A DNA stretch of 64,000 nucleotides from Aquirufa antheringensis (lineage in GTDB: Bacteria; Bacteroidota; Bacteroidia; Cytophagales; Spirosomataceae): the NCBI RefSeq assembly GCF_004307425.1, contig NZ_SEWZ01000004.1:186001-250000 (forward strand). Reading direction: 5' to 3'. This document shows, one piece after another, positions 9,499 to 18,297 of the stretch. The notes beneath the pieces are model-generated. The model was given only the letters and a program-made list of their open reading frames with translations, was not told the DNA's origin and made no database searches. Position numbers and translations under genes: made by a program. The number at the start of each line of letters is the position of its first letter. The first letter of the stretch is position 1.

Positions 9499-10631
9499 TG
9501 AAAAAGGTGCGTTTTAGTATTGGTATTTTATTTTTTATTTGTGGTTTAAATTTCGCCACTTGGGCTACGCGTATTCCCGATTTCAAATCGTTTTTAAGCC
9601 TTTCTGATGCACAATTAGGAACAGTTCTGATGGGGCTACCGATTGGTTCATTAGTCTCTTTGCCTATTGCAGGTTGGTTATTGACTAAGTACGCCTCTCG
9701 TTGGATTTGCATTATGGCTATTGCCATGTACGTAATTGTGATTCCAGGTTTAAGTCTGATGAGCTCACCTATTACCTTATTTGTGGGTCTTTTCTTTTTT
9801 GGAATGGCAGGGGATATTATGAATATAGCCATGAATACACAGGTGGTTAGTTTAGAGGCTAAAATGAATAAGATCATTATGTCGTCCTTTCATGCGGTGT
9901 TTTCCATAGGTTTAATGGCAGGTGCCTTTTTAGGTGGAATTTTAGAGAAGGAACATTTTACAACTACCGAACATTTTAGTTTAGTGGCCTTATCTAATAT
10001 TTTATTAATTCTATTCAGTTTTCCGAATCTGTTAACGGATAAGCCAGTACAAGATGAGTCCAAACCAAAATCCTCTATCTTGAATTTAGGTCCATATCTG
10101 ATTATTCTTTCCTTTATTGCTTTTTGTGGCATGTTATGTGAAGGGGCTATGGCGGATTGGATCTCTTTGTATTTCAAAGAATACAGCCCAGACTCCCCTT
10201 TCCCAATTACGATTGGTTTTTCTTTCTTTGCTGCGGCGATGGTGATAGGACGTTTTGTAGGAGATAAAATTTCACTGAAATATGGTGTGTCTAACATATT
10301 AATTGTAAATGGCATTTTAATAGGCTTAGGGATGTTGCTTACGCTTTTATTTCCCTCCATTTACCTTAAAATAGGCGGTTGTTTTTTAACTGGAATTGGA
10401 ATATCCACTATTGTCCCGTTAATCTATTCACAAGCGGGAAATCAGAAAGAAATTATGCCTTCCATTGCCATAGCTGGAGTGTCTACGATTGCCTATATAG
10501 GTTTTTTATTAGGTCCCGTATTAATTGGCTACTTATCTGATTTCGTGGGATTAGATAAAGCATTATTTCTGATTGTTGTTTTAGGATTCTTAGCGGCTTT
10601 TATTTCCAAAACTTGGGCAAGTAAAAAATGA
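9498..10631 (+). CDS. MFS transporter, YbjJ-like
   Basis: A 377-residue inner-membrane protein with about 12 hydrophobic segments. The opening (SIGILFFICGLNFATWATRI, PDFKSFLSLSDAQLG) resembles the YbjJ-type major facilitator group, with the loop 2-3 region around LPIAGWLLTKYASR. The substrate is unknown. Its start overlaps the stop of the nucleotidase gene and its stop overlaps the AraC-type gene by 4 bases (ATGA), so all three are probably co-translated, and the regulator may control this transporter. Confidence 0.85.
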   Translation: MKKVRFSIGILFFICGLNFATWATRIPDFKSFLSLSDAQLGTVLMGLPIGSLVSLPIAGWLLTKYASRWICIMAIAMYVIVIPGLSLMSSPITLFVGLFFFGMAGDIMNIAMNTQVVSLEAKMNKIIMSSFHAVFSIGLMAGAFLGGILEKEHFTTTEHFSLVALSNILLILFSFPNLLTDKPVQDESKPKSSILNLGPYLIILSFIAFCGMLCEGAMADWISLYFKEYSPDSPFPITIGFSFFAAAMVIGRFVGDKISLKYGVSNILIVNGILIGLGMLLTLLFPSIYLKIGGCFLTGIGISTIVPLIYSQAGNQKEIMPSIAIAGVSTIAYIGFLLGPVLIGYLSDFVGLDKALFLIVVLGFLAAFISKTWASKK

Positions 10632-11476
10632 TCATCGAATACCGGAAACCTTCTGCGGCCTTAGCGCCATTTGTTGACCATTTGTGGGAAAAACAGGTGG
10701 ACGTAACTGGTATTATACCCTATGATATAGAGACAATTTTTCCTGAGGATCAAACAGTGCTCACCTATTCATTGGGTATAGAGTATTTTCGGTCACATGC
10801 TAACACAGATCACTTTCAGCCGATTAATGGAATACAATTAGAAGGTTTGCATCAAGCTCCTAACTTTTATAAACACCAACCTGGTATTCATATTTTTGGA
10901 GTAAAATTTCGGGTTGGTGGTTTATTTGCCTTCTTGCCCTCTCCTATTTCTGCAACGAATAATGAGAGTTCTGCAGCAGACACGCTCTTGCCAGATCTCC
11001 CATCATTACGTCTTACAAACAATTTTGATGAACGTTGCGAAACAATAGAAGCCTACTTATTAGCCCATTTGATTGAAAAGCAGGCTAAAAAGTATTTGAA
11101 ATTATTATTGATGTTGCAGGAACTCGAAGGTGATTCAACATCGATGCCTAGTTCCTATAAAACACTATCCAGACTATTTCAGGAAGTAATAGGTATCAGC
11201 CCAAAGGAATACGTTCAAATCAAACGAATTAATCAATCTTTGGCCTTATTCGCTTCGACTAAAGACATTAAAAGTCAGGATTTAGCGGATCAATTAGGAT
11301 ATTATGATTCCGCTCATTTTATCAATGAGTTCAAGAAGTATACCGGTAAAACACCTAAGAGCCTTAAGAATAGTCTTTTTGACATGAAGGATTCTGAATT
11401 CATTGATGAGTTTAAGCAATACATTTCTCCTGAGCATTTGCTTCATTACACCTCGATTTTTCACAAGAATTCATAA
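10628..11476 (+). CDS. AraC-family transcriptional regulator (DUF6597-type N-terminus)
   Basis: A 282-residue protein. The N-terminal half (IIEYRKPSAALAPFVDHLWE and following) matches the DUF6597-type sensor seen in many Bacteroidota AraC regulators. The C-terminal half has the paired helix-turn-helix with GISPKEYVQIKRINQSL and SQDLADQLGYYDSAHFINEF. It probably regulates its own operon or the adjacent transporter. The last about 35 residues after the HTH are an acidic helical extension. The ligand is unknown. Confidence 0.88.
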   Translation: MIIEYRKPSAALAPFVDHLWEKQVDVTGIIPYDIETIFPEDQTVLTYSLGIEYFRSHANTDHFQPINGIQLEGLHQAPNFYKHQPGIHIFGVKFRVGGLFAFLPSPISATNNESSAADTLLPDLPSLRLTNNFDERCETIEAYLLAHLIEKQAKKYLKLLLMLQELEGDSTSMPSSYKTLSRLFQEVIGISPKEYVQIKRINQSLALFASTKDIKSQDLADQLGYYDSAHFINEFKKYTGKTPKSLKNSLFDMKDSEFIDEFKQYISPEHLLHYTSIFHKNS

Positions 11477-11541
11477 TTGTCCTTTTTTTACAATTTATAT
11501 CCCATAAAAATTTCTAAATTTTGTGTGGAACAAATATCACT

Positions 11542-12849
11542 ATGAATAAACACGTTATTTTTTGGTCTATTACTGTTGGATTAGGCGGACTCTTATTTGG
11601 TATGGACGTTGCTGTCATTTCTGGTGCAGAACTAGCTATTCAACAACTCTGGCAATTAGACTCATTTACGCACGGATTAGCCATAGCTGCGGCTTTATAT
11701 GGTACAGTAATAGGTGCTGCACTAGGTGGAATTCCGGCTGATCTATTCGGACGTAAGAAGACTTTATTTTGGATAGGTCTAAGCTTTTTTATCTCCTCTA
11801 TAGGGGCAGCCATCGCATCTGACGTAAATTTATTTATGTTATTCCGATTCTTAGGTGGCTTAGGAATTGGAGCTTCATCCGTGGTAGCTCCAATTTATAT
11901 CTCAGAAATTGCCCCAGCTAAGCATAGAGGTAAATTAGTCATCTCCTTTCAACTGAATATTGTTCTTGGTATTTTGATCGCTTATGTCTCTAATTACTTT
12001 ATTCAAGGGATGGAAAACGATTGGCGCATTATGTTAGGTGTTGTGTCTCTTCCTTCACTATTATTCTCTGTATTGATTTTATTAACGCCTGAAACCCCTC
12101 AGTTTTTATTATTAAAACGCAATGATCTAGCAGGAGCACGTAAGGTTTTAGAATTAGCAGATCCTAATCCAGAAGAGACGATCGAACGTATTCAAAATAA
12201 TGCCAAACAAAGCACGGAGAAAGAACGCTTGTTTTCAGGGAAATTTGTTTGGCCTTTGACCTTAGCCTTTCTGTTTGCTTTTTTCAACCAAATGTCAGGC
12301 ATCAATGCCATTATCTATTATGCTCCGCGAATCTATGAATTAACAGGTTTAGGAAAAGAAAGTGCCTTGTTGTCCACAGCCGGTATTGGTATTGCTAATT
12401 TATTATTTACCTTACTAGGCTGGTATTTAATTGATCGTGTAGGCCGCCGAATATTGATGTATATCGGTTCAATTGGCTATATTGTTACGCTAAGTTTAAT
12501 TGCTTATGCCTTCTATACGGAAAGCTACACTTTTGTCCCTGTTTATATTTTTGCATTCATTGCATCACATGCCATTGGGCAAGGATCTGTTATTTGGGTA
12601 TTTATTTCAGAGATCTTCCCTAATTCTGTGCGCGCATCAGGTATGGCTTGGGGATCATTAACACACTGGGTGTTTGCCGCGTTAGTGGCTAATTTCTTTC
12701 CTTTGTTCACTGAAAGTTATGGCGGTATACTCATCTTTGGCTTTTTTGCGGTGATGATGGTAGCTCAATTAGCCTATGTGGCTTTTATGATGCCAGAGAC
12801 GAAAGGAGCGAATTTGGAAGACATTGAAAAACAAGTAATCATGCATTAA
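11542..12849 (+). CDS. Sugar porter family MFS transporter (xylose/galactose-H+ symporter type)
   Basis: A 435-residue, 12-helix permease. It carries family signatures: GGLLFGMDVAVISGAE in helix 1, PADLFGRKKTLFW in loop 2-3, RFLGGLGIGASSVVAPIYIS, the central LLKRNDLAGARKVL region, QMSGINAIIYYAPRIYE and the C-terminal PETKGANLEDIE. These define the sugar porter subfamily, which imports hexoses or pentoses with H+. The ATG at 11542 is chosen over an upstream TTG. The GntR-type sensor gene follows after 10 bases, so sugar-responsive control is likely. The exact sugar cannot be read. Confidence 0.93.
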   Translation: MNKHVIFWSITVGLGGLLFGMDVAVISGAELAIQQLWQLDSFTHGLAIAAALYGTVIGAALGGIPADLFGRKKTLFWIGLSFFISSIGAAIASDVNLFMLFRFLGGLGIGASSVVAPIYISEIAPAKHRGKLVISFQLNIVLGILIAYVSNYFIQGMENDWRIMLGVVSLPSLLFSVLILLTPETPQFLLLKRNDLAGARKVLELADPNPEETIERIQNNAKQSTEKERLFSGKFVWPLTLAFLFAFFNQMSGINAIIYYAPRIYELTGLGKESALLSTAGIGIANLLFTLLGWYLIDRVGRRILMYIGSIGYIVTLSLIAYAFYTESYTFVPVYIFAFIASHAIGQGSVIWVFISEIFPNSVRASGMAWGSLTHWVFAALVANFFPLFTESYGGILIFGFFAVMMVAQLAYVAFMMPETKGANLEDIEKQVIMH

Positions 12850-12859
12850 TGGTATTACT

Positions 12860-13867
12860 ATGATATATTTCGATCCTAACAGTAGCAAACCGAAGTACCA
12901 ACAATTAATTGATGGTATCATTGATGGAATTAATTCCGGCTTATTAGAGCATGGAAAACAATTACCCTCCATTAACAAAGTGGCGAGTGAGTTCAATATG
13001 GCTCGAATGACCGTTACAAAGGCCTATGATGATTTGCGCGAAAAGGGTTTAATTAGTTCCCATCACGGTAAGGGATTCTATGTATCTAGTACAAATACCA
13101 AGAATGCGCTACGCGTTTTTATTCTAATGGATGCTTTAACACCCTACAAAGAGATTTTGTACGAAAGTATTATCCAAAACTTAGGAGAAGACGTAAGCCA
13201 CAATTTGTTCTTCCACTACCATGATATGGAATTGTTTGAGGAGTTAATTACGAACAATTTGGGAAAATACAATCACTACATCATCCTACCCCACTTTAAT
13301 ATAAGTGTAGCTAGAATCGTATCGAAAATACCGAAGGATAAATTATTAGTGCTGGATATTAATATCAAAGAATTTAGTGATGACTATTCGATTCTTTTCC
13401 AAAACTTTGAATCTAATATTTACCAAGGTCTAAGTACCTCTTTAGAGAAAGTTAAGAAATACCAGCAGATCAACTTGGTTTTAAGTTCGAAAAGTTTCCA
13501 ATATACACCGGATGGAATCATTCAAGGATTTACGAAATTCTGCACTGTCAATGACTTAGAATTCGATATCATTCCTGATTTAGATGACGATTATGAACTA
13601 CAAGTGAATCAGGCCTATATCGTCTTTAGGGAATACGATCTGATCAAAATGATTAATTGGACTACAAAGAACAAATTAAAGGTCGGAAAAGACGTAGGAA
13701 TCATTTCCTATGATGATACACCGTTAAAGGAAATCATCGCCGAAGGCATATCTGTCATTTCAAATGATTTTAAGAAAATGGGACAACGCGCTGCTCAAAT
13801 GATCATTAATCGGGAGAAAGGGCGTGAGTCAAACGAATTCTATTTTATTGATAGAGGATCCTTATAG
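12860..13867 (+). CDS. GntR-headed transcriptional regulator with LacI/periplasmic-binding-like sensor
   Basis: This 335-residue protein joins an N-terminal GntR winged helix (PKYQQLIDGIIDGINSGLLE, then ASEFNMARMTVTKAYDDLRE) to a C-terminal region of about 250 residues. That region resembles a LacI-type sugar-binding domain, with YDDTPLKEIIAEGISVISND and an ending KKMGQRAAQMIINRE typical of LacI/GalR sensors. The architecture is that of AraR in Bacillus. It lies 10 bases after the sugar porter, probably as its regulator. Its stop overlaps the convergent GNAT gene by 6 bases. Confidence 0.86.
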   Translation: MIYFDPNSSKPKYQQLIDGIIDGINSGLLEHGKQLPSINKVASEFNMARMTVTKAYDDLREKGLISSHHGKGFYVSSTNTKNALRVFILMDALTPYKEILYESIIQNLGEDVSHNLFFHYHDMELFEELITNNLGKYNHYIILPHFNISVARIVSKIPKDKLLVLDINIKEFSDDYSILFQNFESNIYQGLSTSLEKVKKYQQINLVLSSKSFQYTPDGIIQGFTKFCTVNDLEFDIIPDLDDDYELQVNQAYIVFREYDLIKMINWTTKNKLKVGKDVGIISYDDTPLKEIIAEGISVISNDFKKMGQRAAQMIINREKGRESNEFYFIDRGSL

Positions 13868-14314
13868 ATCTAAATGCACATTGAGCCAGCCTGCATCCAT
13901 TTTTACTCCTAGCGTGTTATAGAAGTCTATAGCCGGTTGATTCCAATCCAACACTTGCCACATCATACCTGTACATTTTGTGCGCTTGGCTTCATCGATG
14001 GCTTCCATAATCAAGCGCTTACCTAATCCTTTGCCTCTGAAACTTTCTTTGATGTACAAATCCTCTAAATAAAATCGTCTACCCTTCCAAGTCGAGAAGC
14101 GGTAATACCAAAGAGAAAATCCGCCTAATTCTCCATTCATATAAATAAGATTCGCGGAAAATAAGGGATTATCAGAAAATCCGCCAGCCACATAATCATT
14201 GATTGTGGAACTAACTTCTTCGGGAGCCTTTTCAAAAATGGCTAATTCCATCACTAAATCACGGACCAAGCTAATATCTTCTTTAGTCGCTCTACGTATT
14301 TCTATCTTATCCAT
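13862..14314 (-). CDS. GNAT family N-acetyltransferase
   Basis: A 150-residue single GNAT domain (IEIRRATKEDISLVRDLVME start). The acetyl-CoA pyrophosphate loop is seen as FRGKGLGKRLIMEAI, preceded by YLEDLYIKESF; WNQPAIDFYNTLGV is the C-terminal motif. It resembles the diamine/thialysine N-acetyltransferase-like branch, but the substrate cannot be assigned. It starts 8 bases inside the end of rluD, so the two are co-transcribed, and converges on the GntR gene with overlapping stops. Confidence 0.88.
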   Translation of the reverse strand: MDKIEIRRATKEDISLVRDLVMELAIFEKAPEEVSSTINDYVAGGFSDNPLFSANLIYMNGELGGFSLWYYRFSTWKGRRFYLEDLYIKESFRGKGLGKRLIMEAIDEAKRTKCTGMMWQVLDWNQPAIDFYNTLGVKMDAGWLNVHLDL

Positions 14315-15338
14315 TAATAGCTCTTAGTTTAGTTAATAAGGTTAAAAAGTCTTCTGGAAATTCTTGTTCAAACTGCATAAATTCGTTCGTTGTCGGATGT
14401 ACAAAACCTAACGAATAGGCGTGCAAAGCTTGCCTTGGACATATTTTAAAGGCATTTTCGATAAAGGATTTATAGCCTGCCATCGAAGACATATAGCGAA
14501 TTTTATCACCACCATAAGTAGCATCCGAGAACAAAGGGTGACCAATTGATTGAAAATGGGCCCTGATTTGATGGGTTCTGCCTGTTTCTAGTTTAAATCG
14601 AACGAACGATGCGAAACCAAAGGATTCTACCACTTCATAATGCGTGATGGCTATTTTACCTAATTCATGATCATCTGGGAAAATGGTCATTACTTTTCTA
14701 TCCTTCGGGCTGCGGCCGATTTTACCTTTTAAAGTACCTTTTGATTCTTTAGGAACACCCCAACAAATCGCGTAATAGGTTCTTTCAATACTATGCTCAA
14801 AAAATTGTTGGCCTAAAAAATTGAGGGCAAATTCTGTTTTACCGATGACCAAAATACCTGATGTGTCTTTATCAATCCGATGTACTAAGCCGGGACGTAT
14901 GTCTTTTTGACCTGGGAGATTTTGGCAATGAAATAACAAACCATTCACCAGTGTTCCAGACCAATTACCCTGTGCAGGATGCACCACCATTCCGGGAGAC
15001 TTGTTGACCAAAATTAATTGTTCGTCTTCGTAAATAATATCGATGGGAATATCTTCTGGATATACTTCTTTATCACGTGGAGGAGTTGCGAATGATACGG
15101 AAATCGCATCGAGAGGCTTAACACGGTAATTTGACTTAATCAACTCTCCCTTTACCTTCACAGATCCAGCATCGATGCCCACTTGAATCTTATTGCGACT
15201 TGTGCCCGCAATTTTAATCATCAAATATTTGTCGATTCTGAGTAATTGCTGACCTTTGTCAACGGTGAAATTAAAATGCTCAAATAAATCATCTTCCTCT
15301 TCGGAATCAGGAGCATTCATTTCTGGATCGATGGACAT
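14307..15338 (-). CDS. rluD: RluA/RluD-family 23S rRNA pseudouridine synthase
   Basis: A 343-residue protein with an acidic N-terminus, an S4 RNA-binding domain (about 30-90: LLRIDKYLMIKIAGTSRNKI) and the RluA catalytic domain. The catalytic aspartate lies in VHRIDKDTSGILV; RTHQIRAHFQSIGHPLF is the second signature. RluD makes pseudouridines in helix 69 of 23S rRNA; assignment to RluD rather than RluC is by overall resemblance. The start could also be the ATG 18 bases further in. The two divergent starts with the neighbouring PLP enzyme overlap, leaving no intergenic DNA. Confidence 0.9.
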   Translation of the reverse strand: MSIDPEMNAPDSEEEDDLFEHFNFTVDKGQQLLRIDKYLMIKIAGTSRNKIQVGIDAGSVKVKGELIKSNYRVKPLDAISVSFATPPRDKEVYPEDIPIDIIYEDEQLILVNKSPGMVVHPAQGNWSGTLVNGLLFHCQNLPGQKDIRPGLVHRIDKDTSGILVIGKTEFALNFLGQQFFEHSIERTYYAICWGVPKESKGTLKGKIGRSPKDRKVMTIFPDDHELGKIAITHYEVVESFGFASFVRFKLETGRTHQIRAHFQSIGHPLFSDATYGGDKIRYMSSMAGYKSFIENAFKICPRQALHAYSLGFVHPTTNEFMQFEQEFPEDFLTLLTKLRAING

Positions 15339-16170
15339 AGCAAATTTCGAATTTAACGCGTTACACTTACCTTCTCCGATAGAAGAGATTTTTGATGAAT
15401 GCTGGAATTCAAAAGGAATTCAGGTGTTTGTCAAAAGAGACGACCTCATCCATCCCATCATTTCGGGAAATAAGTGGCGCAAATTAAAAAAATATCTCCA
15501 AACCTTTTCATTTAGTACCCATTCCGGGCTATTAAGTTTTGGTGGAGCCTATTCTAATCACCTCTATGCCCTCGCCTTCACTGGTCATTCGCTGGGAATT
15601 CCGACAGTTGGAATCATCCGCGGTGAAGAGTTAACTGCAGGAAGTAATACCTATTTGAGCCAAATGAATTCTTGGGGAATGCAATTGCATTTTATCTCGA
15701 GAACGGACTATCGTTCTAAACCCATTCCATCTACTTATGAAAATTACGCTGTCATTGCGGAGGGTGGATTTGGCGAATTAGCGATTCAAGGGCTGGAGAA
15801 TCTAGTGAGTGAGTTACCTGTTTTTGATTTGATATATACCGCTGTTGGAACAGGTGCCACAGCTATAGGAATTGCAAAGCATACCAAGAAACCGGTGATA
15901 GGTGTATTGACATTAAATAACCGTACAGAAATAGAGGCGCATTCACTGCCTACCAATTTGAACATAGAAGATGCCTATGTTTTTGGTAAATATGCTAAAC
16001 AGAATAATGAATTAGACCATTTTTGCCGAGATTTTAGCAACCGTCACGGTATTTCCATAGAACCTATCTACACAGGTCGTATGTTTTATGCCTTATTGGA
16101 ACACATAAAAAATGGCCACATAGCTCCGAATACGAAACTAGTGGCCATCCATACCGGAGGAGTTAAATAA
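15331..16170 (+). CDS. PLP-dependent D-cysteine desulfhydrase / ACC deaminase-like enzyme
   Basis: A 279-residue fold-type II PLP enzyme. VKRDDLIHPIISGNKWRKLK holds the Schiff-base lysine, and LLSFGGAYSNHLYALAF and IYTAVGTGATAIGIA are substrate and phosphate loops. Family members open aminocyclopropane carboxylate or release sulfide from D-cysteine; which applies is not decidable here. The start MDIANFEF is preferred because longer versions run antisense into rluD. It ends 2 bases from the convergent sufB stop. Confidence 0.85.
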   Translation: MDIANFEFNALHLPSPIEEIFDECWNSKGIQVFVKRDDLIHPIISGNKWRKLKKYLQTFSFSTHSGLLSFGGAYSNHLYALAFTGHSLGIPTVGIIRGEELTAGSNTYLSQMNSWGMQLHFISRTDYRSKPIPSTYENYAVIAEGGFGELAIQGLENLVSELPVFDLIYTAVGTGATAIGIAKHTKKPVIGVLTLNNRTEIEAHSLPTNLNIEDAYVFGKYAKQNNELDHFCRDFSNRHGISIEPIYTGRMFYALLEHIKNGHIAPNTKLVAIHTGGVK

Positions 16171-16172
16171 AA

Positions 16173-17624
16173 CTATCCTACCGAACCTTCTAATGAAATA
16201 GCTAACAGCTTTTGCGCTTCGACTGCAAATTCCATCGGTAACTGATTCAATACTTCTTTAGCATATCCATTAACAATTAAAGCAATCGCCGTTTCGGTGC
16301 TTAAACCACGCTGATTGCAATAAAAGATTTGATCCTCCCCAATTTTGGAAGTAGTCGCCTCGTGTTCAACAGATGCTGTATTATTCTTTACCTCAAGATA
16401 GGGGAATGTATGTGCACCGCACTTATCTCCTAGCAATAATGAATCGCATTGTGAGAAATTCTTAGATCCATCCGCTTTTCTAGCCACTTGAACTAAACCA
16501 CGATACGAATTCTGAGAGAATCCTGCCGAAATACCTTTCGATACAATACGGGACTTAGAATGCTTCCCTAAGTGAATCATTTTAGTGCCGGTATCAGCTT
16601 GTTGGTAATTATTAGTTACCGCAACAGAGTAGAATTCACCAATCGAATAATCCCCTTTTAAGATAACTGATGGGTATTTCCAAGTCACCGCAGAACCAGT
16701 TTCTACCTGAGTCCAAGACAACTTTGAATGCGCACCATCACAAATACCCCGTTTTGTTACGAAATTATAAATACCACCTTTTCCTTCTTTATCGCCAGGG
16801 TACCAGTTTTGTACCGTTGAATACTTCACTTCAGCACCCGCATGTACATAAATTTCTACCACCGCAGCGTGTAATTGATTTTCATCGCGCATCGGGGCTG
16901 TACAACCTTCTAAGTACGAAACATAGGATTCATCTTCCGCCACGATCAGGGTACGCTCAAATTGACCAGTGCCTGATGCATTGATACGGAAATAAGTAGA
17001 TAATTCCATTGGGCAACGAACGCCTTTGGGAATATAACAAAACGATCCATCTGAAAATACGGCACTATTTAACGCAGCGAAGTAATTATCCTTCACCGGA
17101 ACAACGGAGCCTAAATATTTCTTGATTAATTCTGGATGCTCTCTAACAGCCTCAGAAATAGAACAAAAGATCACTCCTTTTTCTGCCAAAGTCTCCTTAA
17201 ACGTTGTCGCTACTGATACAGAATCGATAACAGCATCCACCGCCACATTCGAAAGACGCTTTTGTTCGTCTAATGAGATACCTAATTTCTCGAAGGTTCT
17301 ACGTAATTCAGGATCAATCTCATCCAATGAATTCAATTGCTTCTTTTGAACCGGAGCTGAATAATACTTTAACTCATCGTATTTTGTGGGAGTATACAAT
17401 AAATTAGCCCAATCTGGTTCAGCTAATGTTCTCCAGTATCGGTAAGCGGATAATCGCCATTCCAACATCCAATCCGGTTCATTCTTTTTCTCTGAAATAA
17501 AATGAATGATTGATTCACTTAAACCTATAGGAGCTTCGTCTGTCTCGAAATGAGATTCAAAACCGTATTTATAATCGGTTGAAGTTACTTCTTGTAAAAT
17601 ATCGTCTACTTTCTCTGCCATCAT
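16173..17624 (-). CDS. sufB: Fe-S cluster assembly protein SufB
   Basis: A 483-residue SufB of normal length, with the long N-terminal region, the beta-helix core and conserved C-terminal segments such as [14 protein letters not shown]-like residues (here [14 protein letters not shown]) and [14 protein letters not shown]. SufB is the scaffold of the SufBCD complex that builds Fe-S clusters. The expected partners sufC, sufD and sufS are absent here: upstream is an Lrp regulator and downstream a convergent gene, so sufB appears monocistronic. The start may be either of two adjacent ATGs. Confidence 0.97.
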   Translation of the reverse strand: MMAEKVDDILQEVTSTDYKYGFESHFETDEAPIGLSESIIHFISEKKNEPDWMLEWRLSAYRYWRTLAEPDWANLLYTPTKYDELKYYSAPVQKKQLNSLDEIDPELRRTFEKLGISLDEQKRLSNVAVDAVIDSVSVATTFKETLAEKGVIFCSISEAVREHPELIKKYLGSVVPVKDNYFAALNSAVFSDGSFCYIPKGVRCPMELSTYFRINASGTGQFERTLIVAEDESYVSYLEGCTAPMRDENQLHAAVVEIYVHAGAEVKYSTVQNWYPGDKEGKGGIYNFVTKRGICDGAHSKLSWTQVETGSAVTWKYPSVILKGDYSIGEFYSVAVTNNYQQADTGTKMIHLGKHSKSRIVSKGISAGFSQNSYRGLVQVARKADGSKNFSQCDSLLLGDKCGAHTFPYLEVKNNTASVEHEATTSKIGEDQIFYCNQRGLSTETAIALIVNGYAKEVLNQLPMEFAVEAQKLLAISLEGSVG

Positions 17625-17639
17625 TTTGCATTTAGACTA

Positions 17640-17647
17640 CAAAATTA
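17640..17647 (-). promoter_or_regulatory. Predicted -7 promoter box for sufB
   Basis: On the minus strand the sequence reads TAATTTTG, an exact TAnnTTTG box, 15 bases before the sufB start. An inverted repeat lies 30 bases further upstream. No clear -33 TTTG is seen at 19 bases. Confidence 0.5.
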
Positions 17648-17676
17648 CAAAAGGATTTTGGAGAAAAATAGACTTA

Positions 17677-17695
17677 GTTTAGAATAAATCTAAAC
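17677..17695. promoter_or_regulatory. 19-bp inverted repeat upstream of sufB promoter
   Basis: GTTTAGA-ATAAA-TCTAAAC is a perfect 7+7 inverted repeat with a 5-base centre. It lies between the lrp stop and the sufB -7 box, a position suiting an operator; it could instead be a weak lrp terminator, although no T-run follows. The regulator is unknown. Confidence 0.4.
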
Positions 17696-17697
17696 AA

Positions 17698-18162
17698 CTA
17701 AAATAAAGGCGTGTTTCTGATTAAACTTTCTTCCAAAGAGATAAAGGTTTCTGTCCGTTGAATACCTGTAACGCGCTGAATCTTATCATGTAATACTTCG
17801 CGAAGATGTTGGGTGTCACGGCATATAATTTTAGCAAAGATGGAATAAATACCGGTCGTATAATGGATATTGACCACTTCAGGGATTTGTTCCAACTGTT
17901 TGGCCACATCTTCATATAAACTACTTTTATCCAAATAGATGCCTAAGAAAGCGGTTATATCCCACCCTATTTTCGAATAATCAATGAGCAATTGAGCCCC
18001 TTTTACAATTCCCAAAGATTCCATCTTTTTCATCCGTACGTGAACCGTACCACCTGAAACATCTAAGCGAGAACCAATTTCCGTGTAAGGCAAATTCGCA
18101 TCTTTTACTAAAATTTCCAGTATTTTATAATCTAGAGGATCAAGCTCAAACTTCTTTTCCAT
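17698..18162 (-). CDS. Lrp/AsnC-family transcriptional regulator
   Basis: A 154-residue regulator with an N-terminal winged HTH (LDPLDYKILEILVKDANLPY, then IGSRLDVSGGTVHVRMKKM) and a C-terminal RAM ligand-binding domain (about 70-150, including VVNIHYTTGIYSIFAKIICR). Such proteins sense amino acids and form octamers. It is transcribed toward sufB with 73 bases between them, so whether it controls sufB or distant genes is unknown. The tRNA-like gene lies divergently upstream. Confidence 0.92.
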   Translation of the reverse strand: MEKKFELDPLDYKILEILVKDANLPYTEIGSRLDVSGGTVHVRMKKMESLGIVKGAQLLIDYSKIGWDITAFLGIYLDKSSLYEDVAKQLEQIPEVVNIHYTTGIYSIFAKIICRDTQHLREVLHDKIQRVTGIQRTETFISLEESLIRNTPLF

Positions 18163-18232
18163 TGAATTTTCGTAATTATTTCAGGTTCGAATTAAAAATT
18201 ATGCAAAAAAAGACATTTATTTTTGAAAATTT

Positions 18233-18263
18233 TTGAAAAATTAAAAATCTCCTTTTATATTTG
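18233..18263 (+). promoter_or_regulatory. Promoter of the tRNA-like RNA gene
   Basis: TTG at 18233-18235 and an exact TATATTTG box at 18256-18263, separated by 20 bases, match the Bacteroidota TTTG-N19-TAnnTTTG pattern closely. A start near 18270 would lie about 28 bases before the folded RNA, giving a short leader for RNase P to remove. Confidence 0.65.
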
Positions 18264-18297
18264 TCCTACTAATTATTGCAAAGGTAATAATTTTCAC

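Noticed and set aside
9458-10360. Two long minus-strand frames (139 and 156 codons)
   Set aside because: Antisense to the MFS transporter; composition follows the hydrophobic codons of the real gene and no signals precede them.
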